Source of the DNA: Micromonospora arborensis | GTDB taxonomy: Bacteria; Actinomycetota; Actinomycetes; Mycobacteriales; Micromonosporaceae | Assembly (NCBI RefSeq): GCF_003205615.1 | Contig: NZ_PYBV01000017.1 | Location: 1 to 64,000 of the forward strand | Direction of reading: 5' to 3' | Length of the DNA: 64,000 nt | Shown here: piece by piece, positions 6,887-15,229 of the stretch | Layout: each line of letters opens with the position of its first letter | Numbering within the stretch: position 1 is the stretch's first letter | Program-made: the position numbers and the translations under genes | The notes under the pieces: generated by a model | Told to the model about the DNA's origin: nothing | What the model saw: only the letters and a program-made list of their open reading frames with translations | Database searches by the model: none

Positions 6887-8821
6887 TCAGCCCCCCATAT
6901 CCGTTCTGCTTTCGACCGAATCGATGCCGTGTTTGCCTTTCAGGCAGTCAATGACTGCCGCAGACATATCGGGGGATAGCTGCTGGAAGATTGTCGCTAT
7001 GGGGGGATTGGGCTGACCGGCCCCAACGACAGTCGCAAGCAGTTCCACGGCTAGAGCGCGAGCTTCGGGATGGAGATCTGCTAGTCGCCCCCAACCACGA
7101 ATAAGTTCCGTGTTGAACTCGCCCGCAGCCGGGTCGTTGATGAGCCACAGCCATGCATCAGCCAGGGGGTCAAGAAGACCTAGCTCGCCTTGAGTACCCG
7201 AACGGGTATTGAGATGGCCCGCCCTATGCAGCCACTCGGGATCGAGAAGCCCTGTCAGTGCGATGGTTCTCTCATGCTGGGGCCATTGCTCAACTACCGA
7301 AAGCACCCTAGTCAATTTCGTCCTCTCAACATGAGAACGCAATGCATCTTGTACTGCCAGTCGGACTGCAGCGGTCTGCGCTCGACTAGCAACGCGACGT
7401 AACCGCACGACGGCAACGGTGAACGAATTGTCGCCAACCTTGCCGCCACAGAGCCGGGCTACTTCGACGAGATTTCGGCTGCCGCCAGCCCAGTCGTAAA
7501 GGCGCTTTTGTAATGCCTGGCCGACGTGCGGATCCTCTAAGAGCCCAGCGAGAGCTGCATAAGCCCGCCGATTCTGATCACGATTGCCGTTCAACAAGTT
7601 GAAAAGCACATCAATTGCGGATACCCATCGATGGCGGGATGCTAGACGATGAACCACTTCGATAAGCCGACGGCTCTCAGCGCTGTCAGTAGGTTTGCGC
7701 GCTGACATGTCGGTGATCCAGGAAAAGAGTGCCTTCCTAATGTTAGGTCTTTGCTCCCAAAGATAGTCAATAACTTCGTCATGGTCCGCACCTCGGGCCG
7801 ATAAATAAATCCGGTCGCCGATTCTGCGCGCCCCTACCTTGGCGAGCTGTTGACGTATGTCGGCACCCTCAAGCGTTCTCGTAGGATCAACCGCTATGCC
7901 AAGTTTCCCACTCAGAGCGCCGGCCTCTTCCGAAAGTGTTTCAACCGTTGCTCCGCCGAGAACCGCTGCGGCTATGAGCAAAATTCGCTCGCCCGCACTA
8001 CCCGGCACGTCCTTGGCGAGATGGTCAACAATGTACCGATTCCAGCGCTTCCATGACGCGGCAAAGCGCAGCAATTCCTCTTGCGATTCCGCATGCGCGG
8101 TTATGTCAAATGCGAGGCCAACGCCGTAGTCTGGCGGGGCATCGCTGTCCTTCAACGCTTCGACGATCCCCGCTAGAGCCTGGACATCTAGGAGTTCCCC
8201 TCCAGGCATGGCAGTACGTCGCGCCTGATAATCCAACCGGACCCGCACAACTTCGAGGACCTGAGGTTGGCCAATAGACGCCGTAATGTCGGCAAGCTCG
8301 TCGGCGTACTGTTGCCAGATTGCAGTGCTCGCGATGACGACTAGCCTTGCGTTCACCGCCTCCAGTTCGCGGCCATAATCACGCAGATTGGCGGCAAAAT
8401 CGTCGGACAATTCCTCGGCGTAAGTAATGTCGAGCAAGTACCGAGCATTTCCTTCTCGCGGGAGATCACGAAAATCATACTCTCCCCAGGTCACGTTCAG
8501 CCTATGGACGGGCTGAGCAGTGCCGAGACACAACACTGACAACGCACAAGTTTGCCGCCCGGTGCGGGGCTCTCCCATCAGCACAACTACGCCCGCGCCA
8601 TGCCCGCGCCAAAGAATGTGCTCTGCCCGCTCGTAGCCTTGCGGTGGGCTGAAGGCATGAACGGCGACATTAACGTCTCTAGAACTGACCACTACGCGCG
8701 GCACTCGAGCACGCACATAGGTAACGTTCAAATCACGGCGCGCTTGGAGGATGGTTGCATGGGGGCCAGCTTCGGCGATCATTGCCCCAATATCGGCGCC
8801 AGCGTTGTCGTCACCTTCCAC
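6887..8821 (-). CDS. large P-loop-like NTPase, probable defence or conflict protein
   Basis: The protein is 644 aa, GTG start, overlapping the upstream nuclease gene by 11 bp. A Walker A-like GEPRTGRQT (83-91) has Arg where Lys is usual. RYLLDI (127-132) resembles Walker B and VVIAST (161-166) a sensor strand. The C-terminal half is helical (for example RRLIEVVHRLASRHRWVSA) like the repeat regions of STAND-type NTPases. The N-terminus carries LQARRDLNVTYVR (25-37) and SSRDVNVAVHAF (46-57), resembling the QAGRDING motif at the end of the partner nuclease. The region is visibly less GC-rich than the chromosomal genes, fitting recent transfer. Phage defence is inferred from fold, partner and location; it is not shown. 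Confidence 0.75.
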   Translation of the reverse strand: MEGDDNAGADIGAMIAEAGPHATILQARRDLNVTYVRARVPRVVVSSRDVNVAVHAFSPPQGYERAEHILWRGHGAGVVVLMGEPRTGRQTCALSVLCLGTAQPVHRLNVTWGEYDFRDLPREGNARYLLDITYAEELSDDFAANLRDYGRELEAVNARLVVIASTAIWQQYADELADITASIGQPQVLEVVRVRLDYQARRTAMPGGELLDVQALAGIVEALKDSDAPPDYGVGLAFDITAHAESQEELLRFAASWKRWNRYIVDHLAKDVPGSAGERILLIAAAVLGGATVETLSEEAGALSGKLGIAVDPTRTLEGADIRQQLAKVGARRIGDRIYLSARGADHDEVIDYLWEQRPNIRKALFSWITDMSARKPTDSAESRRLIEVVHRLASRHRWVSAIDVLFNLLNGNRDQNRRAYAALAGLLEDPHVGQALQKRLYDWAGGSRNLVEVARLCGGKVGDNSFTVAVVRLRRVASRAQTAAVRLAVQDALRSHVERTKLTRVLSVVEQWPQHERTIALTGLLDPEWLHRAGHLNTRSGTQGELGLLDPLADAWLWLINDPAAGEFNTELIRGWGRLADLHPEARALAVELLATVVGAGQPNPPIATIFQQLSPDMSAAVIDCLKGKHGIDSVESRTDMGG

Positions 8822-9518
8822 TGCTTTGTCCGAAATGCATCGCTCCGTTGATGTCTCGGCCAGCCTGAATAGAAATACCGCCCTCCGCCACCGTGGCAGT
8901 CATTGGACCACTACTCGGCGCGGTCGATGACGCCTCCTCATTGCAGAAGTCCCGGCGGATGGCAGGCCCGAACGCGGTTTCGACAACGGTCGGAAACTCT
9001 CGTAGCGACCTGGACAGATCCCAGCCGTCTCGAACCTGAATATCTAGACCGGACCTCGCAGCCCGAAGTTCGATCAGATCGGTCTCAATGTCTTTTGCGT
9101 CGACGATGCATGCCACAACCACGATGAAACTAGTGACGACGAACGGCTGCCGGACCTCGAACGCCGTGACCGCGCGTCGTAGGGCAGCTCCGTCGAATTG
9201 TGCCACACGCTTACATTGGTATGCGAAATACGTCATACCGTCATCGGTGGCAATCACATCCCGGCCATCGTCAGCCCGGCCCGACCTACCGTACAGCCGG
9301 GCCTCCCGGTGGCCGTCCACCATCGTGGCTACCTCTGCAATGAGCGCCTCGAAGTCATACGGCGACATGGCCTCAAAGGGCAAACGACTCGGTCTGGGGC
9401 GCGCAAGCGGCGCGTATCCTCCCGGCGGCACGGCCAACGCTGGCGCAGGGTCGAGGGAATCGAATAGGCGTGCCTGCTCAGTATCGGGCAGATCGAACTG
9501 TCGGCGTTGAGGCGTCAC
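8811..9518 (-). CDS. Mrr-like restriction endonuclease protein with C-terminal AGRDI motif
   Basis: From the GTG at 9518 the protein is 235 aa. The frame stays open upstream to 9827, but that extension looks non-coding, and no good ribosome site fixes the start. LPFEAMSPYDFEALIAEV (47-64) begins the domain. GRSGRADDGRDV (77-88) and YFAYQCKR (97-104) give the D...QxK active-site pattern of Mrr-type PD-(D/E)xK nucleases (Asp87, Gln101, Lys103). The C-terminus ends in GGISIQAGRDINGAMHFG (213-230), a short motif I associate with actinobacterial NTPase conflict proteins. The NTPase gene overlaps its 3' end, so the two are made together. The likely role is a nuclease effector controlled by the NTPase. 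Confidence 0.75.
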   Translation of the reverse strand: MTPQRRQFDLPDTEQARLFDSLDPAPALAVPPGGYAPLARPRPSRLPFEAMSPYDFEALIAEVATMVDGHREARLYGRSGRADDGRDVIATDDGMTYFAYQCKRVAQFDGAALRRAVTAFEVRQPFVVTSFIVVVACIVDAKDIETDLIELRAARSGLDIQVRDGWDLSRSLREFPTVVETAFGPAIRRDFCNEEASSTAPSSGPMTATVAEGGISIQAGRDINGAMHFGQSSGR

Positions 9519-9936
9519 TAGTGAATTATCGGCTGAAACCCCTTCCGCAACAGCAAGTCGCTTGTCATTTGTCGCTATCCCGACACTTGCTGTGCTAGTC
9601 CTCGCGGTGGTGCTACATCGCGGCCTGCATTCGCTAGCCCGACCGACGGACGATGCTGGGTCACGCAGTACAGCAGGGGAGTGCAGCAACCGACGACACC
9701 AAGCGGAACCACGGTGACGACCATTAGACCCCTCGACCAGCGGTGCGAGGCGGACGGCACCCGGTTGCCGATCTCTGGGGTCAAGCGGTCGTCCTGGGAC
9801 GAAGATCGCTGGGCACAGATCCGGCACAACCGGGACCGAGAAGCCGTGTCAAACGTCGAAAGGCGATGACGACGGTTGTGCAGGTCAGCGCTGCGATCCG
9901 CCCGATAGAAGATGATCCATCGAGGTCGCAGGTGTA
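9519..9936. other. no supportable gene between the nuclease gene and the element end
   Basis: About 420 bp. The nuclease frame stays open to 9827, but the implied residues are Arg/Ser/Pro-rich and lack a fold pattern. No integrase or excisionase gene is visible, although such genes often sit beside an attachment site. Confidence 0.5.
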
Positions 9937-9963
9937 TGGGGTTCAAATCCCCTCAGCTCCACC
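9937..9963 (+). other. attachment-site copy: 3' end of a tmRNA-like (ssrA) gene
   Basis: The bases GGGG-TTCAAAT-CCCC (9938-9952) form a T-arm. They are followed by T, the seven-base acceptor strand CAGCTCC (9954-9960), A and CC. CAGCTCC would pair with the GGGGCTG that begins tmRNAs, giving the G3-U70 alanine identity pair. No 5' half of an RNA gene precedes it, and upstream of the T-arm the pairing breaks down (T opposite T at 49-65). This is what integration into the 3' end of an RNA gene leaves at the far end of an element. A tRNA-Ala is the alternative. The intact gene should lie left of the window. Confidence 0.75.
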
Positions 9964-9970
9964 CCGGATC

Positions 9971-10004
9971 AAAGGCCGTTTCCGTAAGTCGGAAACGGCC
10001 TTTT
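9971..10004 (+). terminator. strong intrinsic terminator after the RNA-gene 3' end
   Basis: AAAGGCCGTTTCCG (9971-9984) pairs perfectly with CGGAAACGGCCTTT (9990-10003) around TAAGT and ends in a T-run. It begins 8 bp after the RNA 3' end. It is probably the original terminator of the chromosomal RNA gene, marking the chromosomal side of the junction. Confidence 0.85.
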
Positions 10005-10032
10005 CGGTGTTGGCGGGGCACGAATCCGGTCG

Positions 10033-10857
10033 TCAGCTCCACCTCAAGCTGGCGAGTTCGGTGCGGAACTGCGCCAGGCTGAATTTTTCGCCCTCGGAGG
10101 GCGTCAACCGCAGCGAGTACGTCAGGTCCCCGACCTCCCACTGCACCGACCAGAAGGAACCGGGGCTCCCCGTGATGGTGCCCCGGTGTGAGCCGACGAG
10201 CATGGTGCCGACAGGGGAGGGGCCGTTGCCTCCCCCGACCGTACGGCCCGCGCTCGCGCTCGCGCTCGCGAACAGCGTGGAGCCGTTCGGGCCGTTGTAG
10301 CCCTGGCAGAAGCCCTCGTCACAGTGACTCGGATGCGGGCTCCACCGCTTGTCGGAGGTCAGGTCTGGCAGGTCGCGATCGGAGAAGGTCGGTGGTGGCA
10401 GCGCACTGGTGGCGTCGCGGAGCACCCGACCGCCGAGGGGCTTCTGCAGCGACACGACGAGGGGCACCCGTAGGCCGCTGGTCGCGCAGTCGGTGGCGTC
10501 CACCACGCGGCCGCTCACCGCGACGACCACCTGAGTGTCGGTCTGCTCGGTGAGCGTGGCCTGCGGTTGCACGAGCTCCTTGCAGGCCGTGTCGCCGGGG
10601 GTGGCCCACACGGTGATGGTCCTGTCGTCGCGACCAACCATCGCGGCGTTCCAGCCCATGGCCGGCACCACCGGCGCAGCCGTGGTCGCGGCCACGCCTT
10701 GGGTCGCGGCCTGGTCGGGCACCCGGCGGCTGAGAACGATGCCGCCGACGAGCGCGAGAGCGAGGGTGACACCTGCCGCCGTGGCGCCGATCCGTCGGCG
10801 ACGGCCAGTGCGATTCATTGCTGCCACAGCCGTATCGAGCAGGTCGTCGGTCTGCAC
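10033..10857 (-). CDS. single-span membrane protein with exported C-terminal domain
   Basis: The protein is 274 aa with GTG at 10857 and GGGAGG 10 nt upstream. A basic stretch (NRTGRRRRIG) precedes one transmembrane segment (about 25-43, AAGVTLALALVGGIVL). The remaining 230 residues should be extracytoplasmic. They include a pair of cysteines (HCDEGFCQGYNG) and a C-terminal SLRWS after LTPSEGEKFSLAQF. The short cytoplasmic head resembles proteins encoded after ECF sigma factors, but no sigma-factor gene is adjacent. It is the first chromosomal gene beyond the element. Function unknown. Confidence 0.75.
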   Translation of the reverse strand: MQTDDLLDTAVAAMNRTGRRRRIGATAAGVTLALALVGGIVLSRRVPDQAATQGVAATTAAPVVPAMGWNAAMVGRDDRTITVWATPGDTACKELVQPQATLTEQTDTQVVVAVSGRVVDATDCATSGLRVPLVVSLQKPLGGRVLRDATSALPPPTFSDRDLPDLTSDKRWSPHPSHCDEGFCQGYNGPNGSTLFASASASAGRTVGGGNGPSPVGTMLVGSHRGTITGSPGSFWSVQWEVGDLTYSLRLTPSEGEKFSLAQFRTELASLRWS

Positions 10858-10966
10858 AGGTGTCGTACCTCCCGGTGGAACAGGCGGACCCGGATCGTAC
10901 GTGAGTGTCCGGTGCTCCCGAGGCCCGCGAAGCCGACAGCCGAGCAGTCGTCCTGCGGCAGGACGA

Positions 10967-11713
10967 CTAGGAGAATCGTTCGGTCGTCACGGGTATCAGG
11001 CCGTGCTGTCGCAGGACGCTCGTCAGGTCGGACAGGGTCGAACCCACCGCGTCGGCGGTGGCGGTGCTCAACAGGACGGTCACGTCGAGACACCAGGCGA
11101 GTGTGTGGCCGACCCGTCGTAGATCCCAGGTGAGTTGGTCGCCGTCCTTCTCGAGGCGACCGCTCGCGGCTGATGCGTTCGTGCCGTCAACCGGCGTCCG
11201 CCACGCTGCCCAGAGGCTCGTCACCTGCTCGGCGCGGAGATCCTTGGCGAAGAGGACGCGGTAGACGCGCCGTTCGTGGAAGCCGGCCGGGGGCTGCGCG
11301 GGGCCGAGCCGCAGCGGCGGTGCGGTCGCGATCGGTTGGTGGTCGAGGAAGTACGTACGCAGCACCGCGTCGTCGGGCAGTTGCTCACCCCCGAGCGTGC
11401 GGTAGACGCTTTCGGCCTCGCGGCGAGAGGTGGGCACCACCCTTGCCAGCGTCTCCGGATCGGTGCGGATGGCGCGGCTGAGCGAGGCGGAACTCCACCA
11501 GCCGGAAGTCGGCGTCCAGCCCGCGCTGTCCAGACCCGTCGTGGAGTAGTCGTGCTGGCGGGTGAATTCTTCGACGACGATCCCCTCCACCGCAGTGGTC
11601 GGGTCACGCTCGTCCTGCCCGGGCAGGACCAGGTAGTAGTCCAGGGACGACGCTCGTTCCATCGCCTTTACGTCTGAGCCGCCAGGTGCGACGTGTAGGG
11701 GGTTGGCAGCCAT
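10967..11713 (-). CDS. uncharacterised protein
   Basis: The protein is 248 aa. The ATG at 11713 is chosen because GGAGG lies 8 nt upstream; ATG codons at 11722 and 11740 sit too close to or before that site. The sequence has no signal peptide, transmembrane segment or familiar motif. It contains SLDYYLVLPGQDERD, SGWWSSASLSRAIRTDP and a C-terminal strand-rich segment with LSDLTSVLRQHGLIPV. The composition is that of a soluble alpha/beta protein. It shares orientation with the membrane protein to its left, 109 bp away. Function unknown. Confidence 0.65.
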   Translation of the reverse strand: MAANPLHVAPGGSDVKAMERASSLDYYLVLPGQDERDPTTAVEGIVVEEFTRQHDYSTTGLDSAGWTPTSGWWSSASLSRAIRTDPETLARVVPTSRREAESVYRTLGGEQLPDDAVLRTYFLDHQPIATAPPLRLGPAQPPAGFHERRVYRVLFAKDLRAEQVTSLWAAWRTPVDGTNASAASGRLEKDGDQLTWDLRRVGHTLAWCLDVTVLLSTATADAVGSTLSDLTSVLRQHGLIPVTTERFS

Positions 11714-11812
11714 CGGCGACATCCTCCGTCGTGCCTCCATCGCGGACCCGGCAACCGTAGCGATTCGCGGCCGGGCGGCCGAACGTCTGTCCGGCCGCCC
11801 GACTTCAATGCG

Positions 11813-12700
11813 TCAGGACCTGGTCAGCGTCACGATCGAGGTGTTGCTGACGGTGACGTACTCGTCGTACTCGACGTCATGGCCGGTGGCCCGGGTGATG
11901 GCCTCCGCCTTGCCCTTGCCGAACGGGGTCGTACCGGTCGGGACGGCGGTGGCCGTCCACTGCGTCGCGCTGCCCGGCGTGCAGCTCACCTGCGCCGAGA
12001 AGGTGCCGCGCACCAGCACCCTCCTGACGATCTGGGTGACCGCACCCTCCAGCGACACGGAGGTGGGCTGGTTGCAGGTCACCGTGCCCTGCAGGACCGC
12101 GTTGCCGTTGATCCGGTTGGCGATGCCGTCGGTCGCCACGGCGAGTTCGAGGTCCAGCGGCTCCGGCGGCGGCGGGTTGGAGATGTGCACCTCGCCGCGT
12201 GCGGCGGCCTCCCAGCCCTCACAGTGCTGCTCAAAGGTGGCGTCGAAGGTCTGCACGTAGCCGTTGGGGCCGAACACCGCGTTGAGGACGGTGAAGGTGC
12301 CGGTCAGCTCGTTGCAGCCCCGCCCTTCGCCGGACAGGTCGAGCCCGGGACCAGCGCCGTTGAACGGGTATCGGGTCGCACCCTTGTAGGTGCCCGGGGC
12401 CAACGCCGCACTGCCCGGGGCGTCGAAGTCCACCGACCACCAGTCGCCGTTGTAGCCGCTGATGCTGACCGACACGTAGCTGTTGTCGGCCGAGCCGTTC
12501 GTCGTGAGTTGGTCGCCGTTCTCGGTGGAGTAGGAGTAGGAATCTCCACCGGTGATGTAGTCGCCGGGGTCGCCACTGAAGGAGACCGAACCGGACTCCA
12601 CGGTCTGCGCCTGGGCGGGCGCGGCAATGGCCAGCCCACCCAACACTCCGGTGATCGACAGGGCGGCCGCGAGAGCCGCCTTACGCCAGGTTCCTTGCAT
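11813..12700 (-). CDS. secreted protein of unknown function
   Basis: The protein is 295 aa with ATG at 12700 and GAGAGGAA upstream. A clear Sec signal peptide (MQGTWRKAALAAALSITGVL) ends at APAQA, predicting a mature protein starting QTVESG. The mature part is rich in Gly, Ser, Thr and aromatic residues, with SGDPGDYITGGDSYSYS, NGDWWSVDFDAPG and paired cysteines (GRGCNELTG; QHCEGW). A beta-sandwich or adhesive surface protein is plausible, but no family is recognised. It is divergently placed from the oxidoreductase to its right. Confidence 0.75.
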   Translation of the reverse strand: MQGTWRKAALAAALSITGVLGGLAIAAPAQAQTVESGSVSFSGDPGDYITGGDSYSYSTENGDQLTTNGSADNSYVSVSISGYNGDWWSVDFDAPGSAALAPGTYKGATRYPFNGAGPGLDLSGEGRGCNELTGTFTVLNAVFGPNGYVQTFDATFEQHCEGWEAAARGEVHISNPPPPEPLDLELAVATDGIANRINGNAVLQGTVTCNQPTSVSLEGAVTQIVRRVLVRGTFSAQVSCTPGSATQWTATAVPTGTTPFGKGKAEAITRATGHDVEYDEYVTVSNTSIVTLTRS

Positions 12701-12916
12701 TCCGTTCCTCTCTCGGAGACGAGACAGCCGCGGGCGCCTGCCCGATAGTTGCTGTCGGCCAATTACCGCACGGATCGATGGTGCCGACCGTCCGCAGCGA
12801 CACAAAGTACAAAGTGGATAGACCGCCGACGGCGGCCATGCGCGCAGCCGGAGGCGGGCGAGACGCGAGCGACGCGTCGGGCGGCTAGCATCCGGATCTC
12901 GACCTGAGGAGCCCAG

Positions 12917-14002
12917 ATGACAACGACGGCCCAGACCCGGTTCGGCATCGTCGGCAGTGGCTGGCGGGGGGAATTCTTCCTACGCCTGGCCCGGCTTCTG
13001 CCGGAGCGGTTCCGGGCGACCGGAGTGGTGACGCGTACCGAATCGCGGGGTGACGTGGTGGCGGCCGAATGGGGCGTGCGGACCTTCCGTACGACGGCCG
13101 AACTGCTCGCTCACGAGCGACCGGACTTCGTCATCGTCTCGGTGCCCTGGCCCGTGACCCCCGACGTGACCCGCGAGTTGGTCGCGGCCGGCGTACCGGT
13201 GCTGGCCGAAACGCCTCCCGCCCCGGACCTGGCGGGCCTGCGCTCGCTCTGGGCCGATGTCGGGGGCAGCGGTCTGGTGCAGGTCGCCGAGCAGTACCTG
13301 CTGATGCCGGGGCACGCGGCCCGCCTGGCGCTGGTCCGCGCCGGGGTGCTCGGCGAGCCGACCTCGGTCCAGATCTCCTCGACACACCTCTACCACGCGG
13401 TCTCGCTGATCCGTGGCCTGCTCGGCGTCGGGTTCGACGCCGCAGAGGTCAGCGCGCGGGCCTTCGTCGCGCCGCTGGCCAACCCGCTGTCACCTGCCGG
13501 TTGGAGTGGCGACGCCACCCCGCGGCAGCTCACCACCACCCTCGCGTCCATCGATTTCGACGGGCGGATGGGGTTGTACGACTTCACCGACAACCAGTGG
13601 TGGAATCCGCTGCGCGCCCGCCGACTGGTGGTGCGGGGTTCGCTCGGTGAGCTGGTCGACGACCGGGTCGTCCGCCTGGTCGACCCGACCACGCCGGTGG
13701 AGTCGTCCCTGACGCGACGGCAGACCGGTCACGACCTGAACCTGGAAGGGCTCGACCTGAAGCACATCAGCTTCGACGGCGATGTCGTCTATCGCAATCC
13801 GTTCGTCGGCAGTGGAATGTCCGATGACGACATCGCGGTTGCCGACATCCTCGCCCGCAGCGGTGCGTGGGCGCGGGAGGAGGGCCCGGCGCCGTACCCC
13901 CTCGCCGAGGCCTGCCAGGACCATCTGATCAGCCTCGCCATCGAAGAGTCGGCCCGCACCGGCCATCCGGTCGTCGCCGGCACGCAGCCGTGGGCCCGGT
14001 AG
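12917..14002 (+). CDS. Gfo/Idh/MocA-family oxidoreductase
   Basis: The protein is 361 aa with ATG 8 nt after GAGGAG. The N-terminal Rossmann fold has FGIVGSGWRGEFF (9-21), a GxGxxG dinucleotide site, and VIVSVPWPV at the next strand. The family's usual EKP (its Lys being catalytic) is replaced by ETPPAP (about 99-104). The C-terminal half has the mixed sheet with FDGDVVYRNPFVG. Substrates in this family are usually sugars or inositols; here it is unknown. Loss of the EKP lysine raises doubt about ordinary dehydrogenase activity. The next gene is not obviously related. Confidence 0.85.
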   Translation: MTTTAQTRFGIVGSGWRGEFFLRLARLLPERFRATGVVTRTESRGDVVAAEWGVRTFRTTAELLAHERPDFVIVSVPWPVTPDVTRELVAAGVPVLAETPPAPDLAGLRSLWADVGGSGLVQVAEQYLLMPGHAARLALVRAGVLGEPTSVQISSTHLYHAVSLIRGLLGVGFDAAEVSARAFVAPLANPLSPAGWSGDATPRQLTTTLASIDFDGRMGLYDFTDNQWWNPLRARRLVVRGSLGELVDDRVVRLVDPTTPVESSLTRRQTGHDLNLEGLDLKHISFDGDVVYRNPFVGSGMSDDDIAVADILARSGAWAREEGPAPYPLAEACQDHLISLAIEESARTGHPVVAGTQPWAR

Positions 14003-14121
14003 CCCCGCTGGAAACCGTTTCTGTCTCCTCCCTGACACATCGCAACCGTGGAGCCTCCCCAGGTGTGAGACCGGTATCAATCAAAACCCGGGAGCACCCG
14101 GGCGCACACGGGGAGAAGAAG

Positions 14122-15126
14122 ATGACGTACACCGCTCGACGCAGGATGCTCGCGGGCACCGCCGCCGCCGGACTGCTGGCCACCTCTCTCGGCGTCGCCG
14201 TCGCCGCACCGGCGACCGCCGCGACCGGCAGGGCGGCCCTCGGGGCCTGCACGATCAGCACCCTGCCGTACCCGACTGACACCTACCGCGCCGACGCGAA
14301 CGCCATCGACCCGACGGGCCGCTTCGTCGCCGGCACCGCGTTGCGGATCGAGGAGACCGGCAACCAGTACCTGCTGCTGTTCTGGGACGGGGACCGGCTC
14401 ACCGAGGTCGAGGTGCCGAGCATGGCGGAACCCTCCGACATCAACGAGGACGGCGTCGTGATCGGCAGCGACTGGGGCGGCCAGCCGTGGCGGTACCGCG
14501 ATGGCCGGATCGAGCGGCTGCCGGTGTTGCCGTCCTTCACCGGTGTTGGCGTCACCGCCATCAACAAGGCCGGCGACATCGTCGGCCAAGGCACGGACGT
14601 GGAAACCAACGAGTTCGTCGTGCTGCGCTGGCCGGCCGCCCGGCCGGGCACGGTCGAGGTGCTCGACGTCCCGGCCAACGCCACGCCGAGCGGGATCACG
14701 GATAACGGGACCATCGTCGGTATGGCCGGGGACTTCGGATACTGGACCGGCTGGGTCCGTCGGCCGAATGGCCGGATCAAGCCACTCACCGTACCGGGCG
14801 CTGAGTCGACCGTTGTCAACGCGGTGGCGGGGCACTGGGCGGTCGGCTTCGTCAACCCGGGCGATGGCAACACGGTCAAGGTGCGGTGGGATCTTCGGGA
14901 CGGCTCGTACACGTCGATCGACCGGCGGATGAGTTCGCTGGACGATGTCAACGCCAAGGGCGTCGTCGTGGGCGGCGACCGGGTCGCGCGCGGTGCCAGC
15001 TCCCGGGAGTTGCCCGGCGGCGGCGTCGGGGTGGGCATCGGTGCTCGGGTCATCTCCGACACGGGCACCATCGTCGGCTTCCGCAATGCCGACCGTGTCA
15101 CCCCGGTGCGCTGGACGGGCTGCTGA
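14122..15126 (+). CDS. secreted beta-propeller-like protein with repeated strand motifs
   Basis: The protein is 334 aa with GGGAGAAGA before the ATG at 14122. The signal peptide has twin Arg (RRRMLAGTAAAGLLATSLG) and ends near APATAA, so Tat export is possible. Six or so repeats of the form (A/D)IN-x-x-G-x-(V/I)-V-G follow: DINEDGVVIGSD, AINKAGDIVGQG, GITDNGTIVGMA, DVNAKGVVVGGD, VISDTGTIVGFR. These resemble HAF-type repeats thought to build propellers. No catalytic residues are evident; binding is the likely role. A bidirectional terminator follows. Confidence 0.8.
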   Translation: MTYTARRRMLAGTAAAGLLATSLGVAVAAPATAATGRAALGACTISTLPYPTDTYRADANAIDPTGRFVAGTALRIEETGNQYLLLFWDGDRLTEVEVPSMAEPSDINEDGVVIGSDWGGQPWRYRDGRIERLPVLPSFTGVGVTAINKAGDIVGQGTDVETNEFVVLRWPAARPGTVEVLDVPANATPSGITDNGTIVGMAGDFGYWTGWVRRPNGRIKPLTVPGAESTVVNAVAGHWAVGFVNPGDGNTVKVRWDLRDGSYTSIDRRMSSLDDVNAKGVVVGGDRVARGASSRELPGGGVGVGIGARVISDTGTIVGFRNADRVTPVRWTGC

Positions 15127-15158
15127 CCTGCGGCCCGTCCAGGTGAGGACGGGCACCT

Positions 15159-15198
15159 GAACAAGGGCGAGCACCGTACGCGGTGCTCGCCCTTGTTC
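15159..15198. terminator. bidirectional terminator between convergent genes
   Basis: GAACAAGGGCGAGCACCG (15159-15176) pairs perfectly over 18 bp with 15181-15198 around a TACG tetraloop. It separates the secreted propeller gene from the leftward gene ending at 15230. Confidence 0.85.
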
Positions 15199-15229
15199 CT
15201 ACCGGTGGGGCCGGCCCCACATCACGCTC

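Noticed and set aside
9927..9963. A complete tRNA gene at the element end
   Set aside because: Only the T-arm and acceptor 3' strand can be formed; no matching 5' acceptor, D-arm or anticodon arm lies in the 60 bases before it.
1..9963. Integrase, excisionase or replication gene within the visible part of the element
   Set aside because: No recombinase, small excisionase-type HTH or replication-initiator motif was found in any frame; they must lie left of the window if present.
10188..11133. Several rightward open frames opposite the two leftward genes
   Set aside because: The leftward frames have ribosome sites, a transmembrane segment and balanced composition; the rightward ones are Arg/Ser/Pro-rich.
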